Assembly (NCBI GenBank): GCA_045802605.1 | Contig: JBJMQS010000057.1 | Location: 252,912-316,911 of the forward strand | Source of the DNA: JBJMQS01 sp045802605 | GTDB lineage: Bacteria > Planctomycetota > Planctomycetia > Gemmatales > Gemmataceae | DNA: 64,000 nucleotides | Direction: 5' to 3' | Part shown: positions 1-8,877 of the stretch, piece after piece | Layout of the letters: each line of letters starts with the position of its first letter | Position numbering within the stretch: the stretch's first letter is position 1 | Position numbers and translations under genes: made by a program | The notes under the pieces: model-generated | Told to the model about the DNA's origin: nothing | The model's database searches: none | What the model saw: the letters and a program-made list of their open reading frames with translations, nothing else

Positions 1-867
1 CTTGCGACCGGCGGTCAAGCGCAGCAGACTGGTCTCGGTGGGGCTATGACTGCGGGAAGTTGCGTGCCGGTATGTCCGGGCATTGTCGTCGGAAATGGTG
101 GGTTTAACAATCTGCCGGCCATGATCGACAATGGACAAGTCAACCTTGCGATCAGCGCCATGCGTAATCTCAACTACGCCAAGCTTTTGGCGGAGCCCAC
201 TTTGGCCGTGATCAATGGGCATACTGCGAATTTCCACGCTGGTGGTGAGTATCCGGTTCCGGAGTTGACCAGCGCCAATAACAATGGCAACACGCTGCAG
301 GGCTTCGCATTCAAGCCCTATGGCGTAAATGTCTCATTTACTCCGTACGTAACTGATCGCGATCGAATCCGCCTGGAAATCGATGCGAATATCACGGCTC
401 TCAGCAATATCACCAGCACCTCTGGCCTGGGTGGTGCACAGGTTCAGGGCTTCAATGCTCGGCGACTCCGTACCACAGTCGACCTCCGTGATGGCCAGAC
501 ACTCGCGGCCGCCGGCCTCATCCAAAACGACTGGACCGGCGAAGCTCACCGCGTTCCGCTGTTCGGCGATCTGCCAGTGATTGGCCGGTTAGCTGGGTTC
601 GATCATGTGTCCGCGGGTGAACAGGAACTTGTGATTCTTGTTACGCCAGAGCTGACGCATCCGATCGATTGCAAAACAAAGCTGCCGCTGCCTGGCTCGG
701 ACATGTTTGAGCCGACGGATATCGAGTATTACTTGCTCGGCCGGCTCGAAAGCCATCGCAACATCGACTTCCGCAGTCCGATCATGACCGATTGGCAGCG
801 GCTGAGAAACTACCGAAATTTTGAAACGCAGTTCATCATGGGACCGTCGGGGTACACGGTGCCATGA
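1..867 (+). CDS. Secretin (type II/III secretion, Tad/Flp CpaC-like), 5' truncated
   Basis: This is the C-terminal 288 residues of an outer-membrane secretin. The frame is open from base 1, so the start lies outside the window. The secretin core is recognisable: NLNYAKLLAEPTLAVINGHTA, then a Gly/Asn-rich segment around EYPVPEL, then RLRTTVDLRDGQTLAAAGLI and the terminal FGDLPVIGRL...ELVILVTPEL motif that closes the beta-barrel. Known secretins form the multimeric pore for pili or secreted proteins. The DLRDGQTLAAAGLI and LVTPELTHPI pattern is closest to Tad/Flp CpaC/RcpA. The next two genes are lipoproteins, one with TPRs like TadD, which fits a Tad-type locus. Family is confident; assignment to Tad is inference. 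Confidence 0.9.
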   Translation, partial: LATGGQAQQTGLGGAMTAGSCVPVCPGIVVGNGGFNNLPAMIDNGQVNLAISAMRNLNYAKLLAEPTLAVINGHTANFHAGGEYPVPELTSANNNGNTLQGFAFKPYGVNVSFTPYVTDRDRIRLEIDANITALSNITSTSGLGGAQVQGFNARRLRTTVDLRDGQTLAAAGLIQNDWTGEAHRVPLFGDLPVIGRLAGFDHVSAGEQELVILVTPELTHPIDCKTKLPLPGSDMFEPTDIEYYLLGRLESHRNIDFRSPIMTDWQRLRNYRNFETQFIMGPSGYTVP

Positions 868-959
868 TGTGGATGAATCGGTCGACAGTGCGAAAGTAGA
901 AGCCGGGTTATGCACTCAAAGCTTTTGCTTCACACTTCGTCAGCCGCGGGGGCAGTCCG

Positions 960-1658
960 ATGGGGCCGAAATATCTAAGAGGCGTGCGCCGCCGATTGAC
1001 CGGAGGGGGCTTAGTCCTCGTCGGTTTGCTCGCCGGTTGCGGTCTCGACAGCGGCTCCGTTCGCGGCATGCACTCCGGAGAGGCGAAGGACATCGGAACG
1101 TGGCCGCCGCCAAATGGCAGCTACCTGTATCGCTGGAAAGAGGAACAAGACAACCGCGCCGAAGCGAGTGACTTTACCATCTTCCTAACCGAATGGTACA
1201 TGGGCGGCACGGATCTTGGACCGTATGGCCTGCACCACTTGGGCGACATTGCCAAGCGCTTGCCAACCGTGCGCTTCCCGGTGGTCATCGAACCACATCT
1301 CGACACAAATTTGAACGAAAAGCGTCGTGAGCTGGTAGTCCAGGTTTTGACCAACCAAGGATTCGCGGATGCTGAATCGCGCGTTGTGATTGCCTTCCCG
1401 CAAGCTGAATTCATGTATGGCGAAGAGGGCGTTGTTACATTCAACCAGATGCTATTTGGCGGAAACAATGGCCGGGGCCGTGGTGGATACAACAATCAAA
1501 ACGGCGGTATGGGCGGTTACGGCGGCGGATTTGGCGGCAGTGGCTACGGCACACACTTCGGAAGTGCTGGCTACGGCGGAAGCGGCCTCGTGCCATATGG
1601 CGGCGGCGGTGGCTACGGCGGTGGATACGGTCGTGGCGGCGGCTCGCTCGATTACTAG
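960..1658 (+). CDS. Putative lipoprotein with Gly/Tyr-rich tail, in secretin locus
   Basis: A 232-residue protein with a positively charged N-terminus and a hydrophobic stretch ending in the lipobox LLAGC (Cys27), so it is probably a lipoprotein. Residues about 40-160 are a compact unrecognised domain containing FTIFLTEWYMGG, LPTVRFPVVIEPH and NEKRRELVVQVL. From about residue 165 to the end it is almost only Gly, Tyr, Asn and Ser with repeated GGYGGG units. It follows the secretin gene by 92 bp and precedes the TPR lipoprotein by 18 bp, so co-transcription is likely. By position it could replace CpaD/RcpB, the small lipoprotein of Tad loci, but I see no clear sequence match. The tail looks like a flexible or self-associating surface segment. 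Confidence 0.75.
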   Translation: MGPKYLRGVRRRLTGGGLVLVGLLAGCGLDSGSVRGMHSGEAKDIGTWPPPNGSYLYRWKEEQDNRAEASDFTIFLTEWYMGGTDLGPYGLHHLGDIAKRLPTVRFPVVIEPHLDTNLNEKRRELVVQVLTNQGFADAESRVVIAFPQAEFMYGEEGVVTFNQMLFGGNNGRGRGGYNNQNGGMGGYGGGFGGSGYGTHFGSAGYGGSGLVPYGGGGGYGGGYGRGGGSLDY

Positions 1659-1676
1659 GCAGATGGAGGCTTCAGG

Positions 1677-2525
1677 ATGAAGCGGACTTTAATTCACTGC
1701 TTCGTCGGCATGACCTTGATCGCGCCCTGCGCCGGCTGCTTCTCGATCTTCAATGAATCTTTGCTGCCGGACTCGCCGACGCAGATGTTGCAAAAACCGC
1801 TGACAACTGGCGACTCGCTTCCATCGAAAAAGAGCGGCGAGATTTGTCTGACGCTCGCGATCGATTTGGAGAAACAGGGCCATCTCGAGGAGGCCGCCGT
1901 CGAATATGACCGCGCTCGGTCCTTCGATTCAAAATCGGCGAAAGTTGCGGCGCGACGGCTGGGAGTCATTTACGATCAGGCCGGCAACGAACGCAAGGCT
2001 CTCGCAGAGTTTGATGAAGCTCTGAAAATGTCGCCCAAAGATCCTGATCTGCTGAACGACGTCGGCTATTGCCATTACAACCGTGGCCGCTGGTCAAAGG
2101 CCGAGAGTTATTTCCGACAAGCCTTGGCGATCAGTCCTCATCACGAGCGGGCCAATATTAACCTCGGCTTGGCACTGGCCCAGCAAGACAAGTTTGACGA
2201 GAGTATGCAGGCCTTTGCCAAAGTGAACACTCCAGCCCAGGCCAAAGCCAACGTCGCCTTCGTGCTCGCGAGCAAGGGCAAGCGTGAAGAAGCGATGCAG
2301 GCCTATCGCGATGCTCTGCGTGCCGAGCCGGGCCTAGTCGCGGCTCAGCAGGCTTTGGTGGCCTTGGAGAACGGCGGCAAAGTGAATTTGCCGAAACTCG
2401 TTCCGAACAACCCGCAGGAAACCACAGCAGCCAAGCCTCAAGTTCCTTCCTGTGCGGCAGGCAGTTGCCCCACGAGCGAACCGGCTCCTGATATGAGCCC
2501 GGTTTCCATTGGGCCTCGGCGGTAA
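1677..2525 (+). CDS. TPR lipoprotein, TadD-like
   Basis: A 282-residue protein. The signal peptide ends in the lipobox APCAGC (Cys21). Residues about 55-235 carry four to five tetratricopeptide repeats, for example AAVEYDRARSFDSKSAKVAA, ALAEFDEALKMSPKDPDLLN and AESYFRQALAISPHHERANI. The C-terminus is Pro/Ala-rich and disordered, with Cys-containing PSCAAGSCPT. TPR lipoproteins such as TadD/PilF assist secretin or pilus assembly. The position after the secretin and 18 bp after the Gly-rich lipoprotein supports this role, but that is inference; TPRs alone are not specific. Confidence 0.82.
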   Translation: MKRTLIHCFVGMTLIAPCAGCFSIFNESLLPDSPTQMLQKPLTTGDSLPSKKSGEICLTLAIDLEKQGHLEEAAVEYDRARSFDSKSAKVAARRLGVIYDQAGNERKALAEFDEALKMSPKDPDLLNDVGYCHYNRGRWSKAESYFRQALAISPHHERANINLGLALAQQDKFDESMQAFAKVNTPAQAKANVAFVLASKGKREEAMQAYRDALRAEPGLVAAQQALVALENGGKVNLPKLVPNNPQETTAAKPQVPSCAAGSCPTSEPAPDMSPVSIGPRR

Positions 2526-2583
2526 CGGGCTTACTGAGTCAGTTCATTTGCCTCGCGCCGGGAAATGTCGCTACAAAATCGGT

Positions 2584-3345
2584 ATGAAACAGGCCGAGCT
2601 TCTCGCATTGTTGCAGCAGGTTCGTGACGGCGATCTCAATCCAGCTTCAGCACTCGAGCGAATCTTGCCAGCGGCGTCGTTCGACTTCGCCACGATTGAC
2701 TTGGAACGGCAAAAGAGATGTGGCTTTCCGGAGGTCGTTTTCGCCGAGGGCAAGACGTGCGAATGGCTCCTGGGAGCGGTCGGCGCCATTCATGGCGCGA
2801 ATCAGGATTGCTTGGCGACACGCGTTAACGACGACCAAGCAGTGGATTTGAGAACGGCGTATCCATCCGCGAATCAAGATCGGTTGGCTCGGACGTTCTG
2901 GCTACCGATTGGACCGCGTATACAAGTCTCCGGACAGGTTGCTGTCATTACCGCAGGAACTAGCGATTTGCCAGTCGCGAAAGAGGCTCAAAACACCGCC
3001 GACGCGATCGGAGCGAAGACTGTTCTAATCGCTGATGTGGGCGTCGCAGGCTTGCACCGGCTCTTGCGCCGGATTGATGAAATTCGCGGTGCTGACGCCA
3101 TCGTGGTCGTTGCTGGCATGGACGGCGCTCTGCCCAGTGTCGTCGGCGGACTCGTCGCTTGCCCGGTGATCGCCGTGCCAACCTCGACGGGTTACGGCAC
3201 CGCGTTCGGCGGCTTGGCCGCCCTTTTGACCATGCTTAATGCATGTGCGGCCAATGTGGTTACGGTCAACATCGATGCTGGATTCAAGGCTGGGTTCGTG
3301 GCTGCGATGATCGCAAGAGGCAAAAACAAAACGGGCGGCGACTAA
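2584..3345 (+). CDS. larB: LarB, nickel-pincer cofactor biosynthesis carboxylase
   Basis: A 253-residue LarB-family protein. In known systems LarB carboxylates and hydrolyses nicotinic acid adenine dinucleotide, the first step of the nickel-pincer nucleotide cofactor made by LarB, LarC and LarE. The N-terminal region (MKQAELLALLQQVRDGDLNP...FPEVVFAEGKT) is typical. The C-terminal half is PurE-like (VITAGTSDLPVAKEAQNTA, VVAGMDGALPSVVGGLVACP, VPTSTGYG). The start at 2584 is chosen because LarB homologues begin with this MK...LL...V segment; an upstream in-frame ATG at 2509 would overlap the TPR gene. No larC, larE or larA occurs in the window. Confidence 0.9.
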   Translation: MKQAELLALLQQVRDGDLNPASALERILPAASFDFATIDLERQKRCGFPEVVFAEGKTCEWLLGAVGAIHGANQDCLATRVNDDQAVDLRTAYPSANQDRLARTFWLPIGPRIQVSGQVAVITAGTSDLPVAKEAQNTADAIGAKTVLIADVGVAGLHRLLRRIDEIRGADAIVVVAGMDGALPSVVGGLVACPVIAVPTSTGYGTAFGGLAALLTMLNACAANVVTVNIDAGFKAGFVAAMIARGKNKTGGD

Positions 3346-3356
3346 GGTCGCCGCCC
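3333..3356. terminator. GC-rich hairpin enclosing the larB stop codon
   Basis: A perfect 10-bp stem (GGGCGGCGAC / GTCGCCGCCC) with a TAAG loop. The loop contains the larB stop codon TAA. There is no U-run after it. It lies between convergent genes, so it could stop transcription from either side, or stabilise the 3' end of the mRNA. Confidence 0.55.
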
Positions 3357-3379
3357 GCCTCGCGAGTCTAACTTCCCAC

Positions 3380-3958
3380 TTACTCCGTCGTCGGTCGTGC
3401 TTTGACTGGTGGCATTGGTGTCGGTGCCGGAACCGGTGCCGGCATCGGTGTCATCGATGGCGTCGGCGCCGGCAATGGCGGCACATCCATGTTAGGCGGG
3501 GCCGGAATTGGCAATGGTGGATTGGCACCGCCCGTTTCCGAGGTCAAACCACCAGGCATCGGGATGCTGCTGCGAGACAAACTCTCCGGTATCTTTCCGG
3601 CGGATTGTGGTGTGCCAGGACCCGGAGTTGCGGGTGATGCCGAAGGACCAGAGCCGGGAGTTGTTGAAAAGCTCACCGGCTGCATACTGCCGTTATCTGC
3701 GGGCGACTTGCCAGGAGTCGCTGTCGCGGGCTGTTTTGTCATTGCTGACGCTTGAGCCGCCGGCGACATGGACCCTGGGCTGCTGGTCGGTTTGGTCGGC
3801 TGCTCAGGGGCTGGCGAGGCTTTGGCCATCCCTAATAGGGTTTTGCGCTCTTTGGGCGGGTCGGATTTCTGGGTGAAGCTTGATGGGCCTGTGCAACCGA
3901 CAGCGGACAGGCTCGCCCCGACCAAGCCCACCAATACGCGGGACCTAATGCCTCGCAT
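3380..3958 (-). CDS. Proline-rich putative lipoprotein, hypothetical
   Basis: A 192-residue protein. Starting at the ATG at 3958 gives MRGIRSRVLVGLVGASLSAVGC, a signal peptide with a lipobox ending in Cys22. An ATG 24 bp upstream is possible. The rest is low complexity: Pro/Ala/Ser/Thr-rich, with a C-terminal run of alternating Pro, Met and Ala (PAPTPSMTPMPAPVPAPTPM). No enzymatic domain is visible. It is probably an exported, unfolded spacer-like lipoprotein. It converges with larB and is divergent from the MmgE/PrpD gene. Confidence 0.65.
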   Translation of the reverse strand: MRGIRSRVLVGLVGASLSAVGCTGPSSFTQKSDPPKERKTLLGMAKASPAPEQPTKPTSSPGSMSPAAQASAMTKQPATATPGKSPADNGSMQPVSFSTTPGSGPSASPATPGPGTPQSAGKIPESLSRSSIPMPGGLTSETGGANPPLPIPAPPNMDVPPLPAPTPSMTPMPAPVPAPTPMPPVKARPTTE

Positions 3959-4192
3959 GCGTAACCCCTTCCCTGAGGCCACGGCAGATTCGCCGCGTCG
4001 AATCGCCGCACGTCGTGCGCAGCGTCCAAGCAGTGGGGCAATAGGCGAGATAAGCCAATGCCGTCAATAGGAATGACCGAGTAACAGCATCTCTAGAACC
4101 ATTGCATCGAACAGAAATGGGTTTGAATTCCTGGAATTTCCGCTCCTAGGGAATATCTTTTCAGCTTCGGATTTATGCGAGGGAGCGTTTTC

Positions 4193-5563
4193 ATGGCGGA
4201 AGTACTGGCGGAACGTTTTGCCAAATATGCTACCGAGCTTCGTTTTGAGCGATTGCCGCAAAAAGTGGTGCACGAGACGAAGCGACGGTTCATCGACTCT
4301 TTCACCACTGCTGTCGGAGCCATGGATTCCGATGCTTTCGCCATCGCCCGCAAGTGTGCCCATCGCGTTTCGTCGAAGCCCGGTGCGAGTATGCTCGGTG
4401 GTGGTCATTCAAGCATCGAGTGGGCGACGTTCGTCAACGGTCTGTTGATCCGGTACCTCGATTTCAACGACACCTATCTCTCGCTCGAGCCCGCACATCC
4501 TAGTGACAATCTCGCACCCGTCATGGCCGTGGCCGAAGCCACCGGCTCCAACGGCAAAGACATGATCACCGCCGCTGTGCTCGCATACGAGATTCAGTGC
4601 CGTCTATGCGATGCGGCAAGCCTGCGCAAATACGGCGTTGACCACGTCACCTATGGCGCAATCTCGTCCGCGGTCGCTGCGTGCAAACTTCTGAAACTCG
4701 ACCAGAAACAGACCGCGCATGCCATCGGCTTAGCCGGCGTTGCTAATGTGGCTTTGCGTCAAACCCGCGCTGGCGAAATGAGCATGTGGAAAGGGTGCGC
4801 GTTCGCAAACGCGGCCCGCAACGGTGTCTTCGCAGCCCTCCTGGCTGCCGAAGGCATGACTGGCCCCGCACCCATTTTCGAGGGTGAACTGGGCCTGATG
4901 AAGCTTGTCCTCCGCACCGACTTCACCGTCGCGGCCATGGGCGGCGAAGACGGAGCAGGCGAGGATTACATGCTGGTCAAGACCTATATCAAGTTCTGGC
5001 CGGTCGAGTATCACGCTCAATCCGCGGTGGATGCCATCTTGCAACTCCGTCCCCAAGTGGGCGACTGGCGCCGCGTGAAATCGATCGACATTCACACCTT
5101 CGATGCGGCCGTGGACATCATCGGCAAAGATCCCGAGAAGTATCGACCCAAGACCCGCGAGACCGCCGACCACTCCATGCCCTATTGCGTCGCCGTTGCA
5201 CTCATGGAAGGCAATGTCGATTTGCGCAGCTTTGATGACGATCATCTTGCAAATCAGGAACTCAACGCCCTGACGAACAAGGTGAAGCTGCATCGTGATG
5301 CGGATTGCAATCGACGGTATCCCGCCGGGATTCCCAATCGATTGACTGTGACCCTGGAGGACGGGACGACATTCGTCAAAGAGGTCGAGTTCCCGCGAGG
5401 CCACGCCGGCAACCCGATGACAGATGCCGAAGTCGAAGCCAAGTTTCGCAACGTCGTCGAGCCGGTTTACAGTAAGGCCGTTGCCGACAAAGTCTTGGCT
5501 GCGTGTTGGTCGCTGGAGAAGCTCGATAAGCCGCACGATTTGATCAAGTTGCTGGATCGGTAA
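4193..5563 (+). CDS. MmgE/PrpD family protein
   Basis: A 456-residue protein of the MmgE/PrpD fold, which includes 2-methylcitrate dehydratase PrpD and related dehydratases and isomerases. Typical segments are VVHETKRRFIDSFTTAVGA near the N-terminus, GGGHSSIEWATFVNGLLIRYLDFNDTY, HVTYGAISSAVAACKLL, MSMWKGCAFANAARNGVFAA and DHSMPYCVAVALMEG. The ATG at 4193 is chosen because GAGGGAG lies 8-9 bp upstream; an in-frame ATG at 4175 lacks a ribosome site. There are no prpB, prpC or other methylcitrate genes nearby, so the substrate is unknown. Confidence 0.88.
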   Translation: MAEVLAERFAKYATELRFERLPQKVVHETKRRFIDSFTTAVGAMDSDAFAIARKCAHRVSSKPGASMLGGGHSSIEWATFVNGLLIRYLDFNDTYLSLEPAHPSDNLAPVMAVAEATGSNGKDMITAAVLAYEIQCRLCDAASLRKYGVDHVTYGAISSAVAACKLLKLDQKQTAHAIGLAGVANVALRQTRAGEMSMWKGCAFANAARNGVFAALLAAEGMTGPAPIFEGELGLMKLVLRTDFTVAAMGGEDGAGEDYMLVKTYIKFWPVEYHAQSAVDAILQLRPQVGDWRRVKSIDIHTFDAAVDIIGKDPEKYRPKTRETADHSMPYCVAVALMEGNVDLRSFDDDHLANQELNALTNKVKLHRDADCNRRYPAGIPNRLTVTLEDGTTFVKEVEFPRGHAGNPMTDAEVEAKFRNVVEPVYSKAVADKVLAACWSLEKLDKPHDLIKLLDR

Positions 5564-5567
5564 GTGA

Positions 5568-6152
5568 CTATTCCAAACCTGGAATGCTGAGCGCTTGATC
5601 GGCCATGTTTAGTGGATAGAGTTTGAATGTCTTCAACCGCCATTGATTGTCTGCGTCTAGCCTGAATTCTGCACGGCAAAGTAGTGGCGCATCGAGGCGT
5701 TGATCGCGTGGCGCATGGACTTTGAATTGAAAACTGACATGGGCACTGCGGTCAGCACGCGATAGATCGGCTACGTGCACATCCCAAAGAACTACGTCCT
5801 TCACTTCTGCCGAACGTGAATATCGTTCGCAAAAATCACGGAATGCGCGACTGTCGTGAGGACCATAGGCAAAATTCGAGGAAACATGACTAAATATCTT
5901 GTTCAGATCCAGGACCGGCCCTTTGGCTGCAGCTGCCATTTCGTCAAGCTTCCGTTTGATCTGTTCGCGGTCTGATTCGAAGAGCCGATCCAAGATGACG
6001 AGCGCGCCCGCGAAGACGAGGGCAGCAGTGGCGAGCCCGATCAGCCAGCGGCGACGTGTCTTGCGCCACGCAGCCCCCGCGCACAAGGCGACGACGACGA
6101 GCCCCAAGATAATTGTCGGATCGCCTTCAATGAGCCAAGCGGGCATGATCAT
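5568..6152 (-). CDS. Hypothetical membrane-anchored protein
   Basis: A 194-residue protein. Two hydrophobic segments lie near the N-terminus (TIILGLVVVALCAGAAW at about 13-29, and WLIGLATAALVFAGALVIL at about 36-54). Next comes a charged helical linker (DREQIKRKLDEMAAAA) and a soluble C-terminal region of about 120 residues. The pattern of that region (ARAFRDFCERYS...VKDVVLWDVHVADLSR...AHVSFQFKVHA...RAEFRLDADNQWRLKTFKLYPL) resembles an NTF2/SnoaL-like fold, but this is a visual guess. It follows enolase by 26 bp on the same strand and may be co-transcribed. It ends 4 bp from the convergent MmgE/PrpD gene. Confidence 0.7.
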   Translation of the reverse strand: MIMPAWLIEGDPTIILGLVVVALCAGAAWRKTRRRWLIGLATAALVFAGALVILDRLFESDREQIKRKLDEMAAAAKGPVLDLNKIFSHVSSNFAYGPHDSRAFRDFCERYSRSAEVKDVVLWDVHVADLSRADRSAHVSFQFKVHAPRDQRLDAPLLCRAEFRLDADNQWRLKTFKLYPLNMADQALSIPGLE

Positions 6153-6178
6153 GTCTTACGAATTTGCATTCGGCTAGC

Positions 6179-7480
6179 CTACGAACGCAAGGCGCCCGCC
6201 CCGTAAACAGCGCTCGGCCCCAAATCTTGCTCGATGCGCAGCAACTGGTTGTATTTGGCAATTCGATCGGTCCGGCTCGCCGATCCAGTCTTGATTTGAC
6301 CTGCGTTCGTAGCCACTGCAATATCAGCGATGGTCGTGTCCTCGGTTTCGCCACTGCGATGGCTAATGATAGTCGTGAACTGATTCCGTTTGGCCAATTC
6401 GATCGTCTCCAGCGTTTCGGTTAACGTGCCGATCTGATTCACCTTCACCAAGATGCTGTTGGCAGAGTGCTCGGTAATGCCGCGTTGCAACCGCTCGGGA
6501 TTTGTTACGAAAAGATCATCACCAACAAGCTGAACGGTTTTGCCCAACGCAGTCGTCAGCTTGTGCCAGGCAGGCCAATCGTCTTCAGACAAGCCATCCT
6601 CGATGGACCGGATGGGCCATTTGCTGCAGAGGCCTTTCCAGTAATCAATCATTTCGTCCGAGCTAATCACGCGGTCCGGTTGGCTTTTGAAGAAACAATA
6701 GCCCGTCTTTCCGTGTTTCTTCGCCTCGTCATAAAGCTCCGTGCATGCGGCATCGAGCGCGAAGACGATGTGATCGCCCAGTCGATATCCTGCGTGTTCG
6801 ACGGCAGTAGCAATCGCTTGCAAACCTTCTTCGGCCGATTTGAGGTTTGGCGCGAAGCCACCTTCATCGCCCACCGCCGTGCTCAAGCCACGATCATGCA
6901 GTACTTTCTTGAGGTTGTGAAAGACCTCAGCGCCCATGCGCAGCGCTTCGCGGAACGTCGTCGCACCCACGGGCGCGATCATGAACTCCTGAAAATCGAT
7001 GTTATTGTCGGCGTGCTTGCCGCCGTTGAGGATGTTCATGAGCGGTACGGGTAATACGCAAGCCCGGGCCCCACCGAGATAGCGATACAACGGCAGACCC
7101 GCGGCGTTGGCGGCTGCGTGGGCTGTCGCCAATGAAACACCCAGAATTGCGTTCGCGCCAAGCCGGCTCTTATTGGCGTGTCCGTCCATTTCAATCATCA
7201 ATCGATCCAGGCCGATCTGATCGTGTGCCGCCCGGCCGAGCACTTTCGGCGCGATCACGTCGTTGACGTTGTCTACCGCCTGAAGCACGCCTTTTCCCAG
7301 GTAGCGCTTCTTGTCGCCATCTCGAAGTTCCACTGCTTCATGAGCGCCAGTGCTCGCACCCGAGGGCACGGCCGCCCGCCCGGCAGCTCCGCCATCGAGA
7401 ATGACATCAACTTCGAGCGTCGGATTACCACGGCTATCGAGGATCTCTCGAGCACGAACAAACTTGATGCGCTGGCTCAT
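6179..7480 (-). CDS. eno: Enolase
   Basis: A 433-residue phosphopyruvate hydratase (2-phosphoglycerate to phosphoenolpyruvate in glycolysis). The N-terminus RAREILDSRGNPTLEVDV, the loop PSGASTGAHEAVELRDGD, the Mg-binding segments around FALDAACTELY and the enolase signature ILVKVNQIGTLTET, followed by ISHRSGETEDTTIADIAVA, are all present. The start at 7480 fits the family; the frame stays open upstream but that part has no enolase similarity. Length matches the family. It probably leads a two-gene unit with the membrane protein downstream. Confidence 0.97.
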   Translation of the reverse strand: MSQRIKFVRAREILDSRGNPTLEVDVILDGGAAGRAAVPSGASTGAHEAVELRDGDKKRYLGKGVLQAVDNVNDVIAPKVLGRAAHDQIGLDRLMIEMDGHANKSRLGANAILGVSLATAHAAANAAGLPLYRYLGGARACVLPVPLMNILNGGKHADNNIDFQEFMIAPVGATTFREALRMGAEVFHNLKKVLHDRGLSTAVGDEGGFAPNLKSAEEGLQAIATAVEHAGYRLGDHIVFALDAACTELYDEAKKHGKTGYCFFKSQPDRVISSDEMIDYWKGLCSKWPIRSIEDGLSEDDWPAWHKLTTALGKTVQLVGDDLFVTNPERLQRGITEHSANSILVKVNQIGTLTETLETIELAKRNQFTTIISHRSGETEDTTIADIAVATNAGQIKTGSASRTDRIAKYNQLLRIEQDLGPSAVYGAGALRS

Positions 7481-7538
7481 GATCACCTCGGCCCGGATTA
7501 GGAATCTGATGCAAGGGATACGCCCATTGCAGTGCAAA

Positions 7539-8399
7539 TCAAGATGATGGCCGGGGCGCTCGGCACATGCGCCGCAAAAGTCGCAAGTTGACTTCGTCCA
7601 TGTTGTTCTCTTTGGGTGTCTCCAAGACCATCGGCAGCTTCGCAAATTGCGGATCGTTCACAATGTATCGAAATGCCGCGGATCCTATTTTGCCTTGGCC
7701 AATGTGCGCGTGCCGATCGACTCGGCTACCAAACTCTTTGAGACTGTCGTTGAGGTGAAAGGCTTTGACGTGCTTCATTCCTACCACGCGATCGAATTCT
7801 TCAAATGTCCGCCGATATTCGCGCAACGGTGTGAGCGCGTATCCGGCGGCAAAAGTGTGGCAGGTGTCCAAACACACGCCGAGCCGCCGCGGTTCCTGGA
7901 CGCCACGAAGAATCGCCGCCAGATGCTCGAAACGATGCCCAATGCAGCTCCCCTGCCCGGCTGTATTCTCGATGAGGATGCGAATTTTGAAACCAGCCGT
8001 GCGTTCGTGAATTTCATCAAGCGCGGTGACCACGCGGGCCAACGCATCAGTCTCGCCGGCACAAAGGTGTGCCCCGGGATGCATCACTAAGTAGTTGATT
8101 CCGAGGAGTTCCGCGCGTTGCAATTCGAGAAAGAGCGCTTCGATCGATTGACGGTACAGTCCCGGCTCCGGAGAGGCGATGTTAATGAGGTAAGAGTCGT
8201 GGGCCATTGTCCGCTTGATGCCCGCCGCCTTCACAGCCTGCCGAAACGCCCGCGCCTCTTCGTCGCCAATCGGTCGACCACGCCATTGGCTGGGCGCTTT
8301 TGTGAAGACTTGGAGAGCTCGACAGCCCAGCCGGCGGGCTTCATCGACAGCATTCGTAAATGCACCGGCAACCGACAAATGCGAACCCAACAGCGGCAT
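7539..8399 (-). CDS. nfo: Deoxyribonuclease IV (AP endonuclease IV)
   Basis: A 286-residue endonuclease IV, which cuts 5' to abasic sites in base-excision repair using three zinc ions. Seen are MPLLGSHLSVAGAFTNAVDEA at the start, AHDSYLINIASPEP, the zinc-site segments YLVMHPGAH and ILIENTAGQG, LGVCLDTCHTFAAGY, VKAFHLNDS and HAHIGQGKIG. The start at 8399 matches the conserved N-terminus; upstream extension has no similarity. The last residues (MCRAPRPSS) are a short non-conserved tail. It lies 58 bp upstream of enolase on the same strand. Confidence 0.96.
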   Translation of the reverse strand: MPLLGSHLSVAGAFTNAVDEARRLGCRALQVFTKAPSQWRGRPIGDEEARAFRQAVKAAGIKRTMAHDSYLINIASPEPGLYRQSIEALFLELQRAELLGINYLVMHPGAHLCAGETDALARVVTALDEIHERTAGFKIRILIENTAGQGSCIGHRFEHLAAILRGVQEPRRLGVCLDTCHTFAAGYALTPLREYRRTFEEFDRVVGMKHVKAFHLNDSLKEFGSRVDRHAHIGQGKIGSAAFRYIVNDPQFAKLPMVLETPKENNMDEVNLRLLRRMCRAPRPSS

Positions 8400-8494
8400 G
8401 CGACGACCCAATGGTTGACGAGCGCAACTCCAGCGATAACTTTGCAACAGCGATTGATTTAGCGATGTGCCATCCCTGCGGCGCGGAGGTCTAC

Positions 8495-8866
8495 GTGCTG
8501 ATCCGACATCCTCACCTTATCGACGCGCTGATTACGGCAGTTCTAATCGGTGTTTGGTGCCTCTGGGCCGTCCACTGGCGCAAAGCGTGGCCGGTCTTGG
8601 CCTCGGGTGGTTGGATTGGCTTGCTATTGCTCGCGATTATGACGGCCTACGTGTGGTCTCTGACCCGACCCATGCCACTGCATTTTGCTGGAATTACGCT
8701 GCCGAATTACCCGTGGAAACTGATGGCCGTGGCCATGTATGTCGGCTGGGGTCTATTCTGCGGCTGGCTGCAGGGCGTTTACGGTTGGGAGCCCGAGACG
8801 GTGGATTTGGACCCGCCCGAGCACGGCGCCGGGCACGATCATGGGGATAGTCACCTGCACCATTAA
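8495..8866 (+). CDS. Small membrane protein with His-rich tail, hypothetical
   Basis: A protein of about 123 residues with three hydrophobic segments (LITAVLIGVWCLWAV, WIGLLLLAIMTAYVW, WKLMAVAMYVGWGLFCGW) and a His/Asp-rich C-terminus (HGAGHDHGDSHLHH) that could bind metal ions. I prefer the GTG at 8495 because GGAGG lies 6 bp before it. The alternative ATG at 8465 adds MCHPCGAEVY and lacks a ribosome site. It is divergent from nfo and convergent with the S1-domain gene 11 bp away. Function unknown. Confidence 0.65.
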   Translation: MLIRHPHLIDALITAVLIGVWCLWAVHWRKAWPVLASGGWIGLLLLAIMTAYVWSLTRPMPLHFAGITLPNYPWKLMAVAMYVGWGLFCGWLQGVYGWEPETVDLDPPEHGAGHDHGDSHLHH

Positions 8867-8877
8867 TCGGCCGACAG

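Noticed and set aside
7481..7645. N-terminal extension of enolase to 7645
   Set aside because: The extra 55 residues have no enolase similarity; the conserved start is at 7480.
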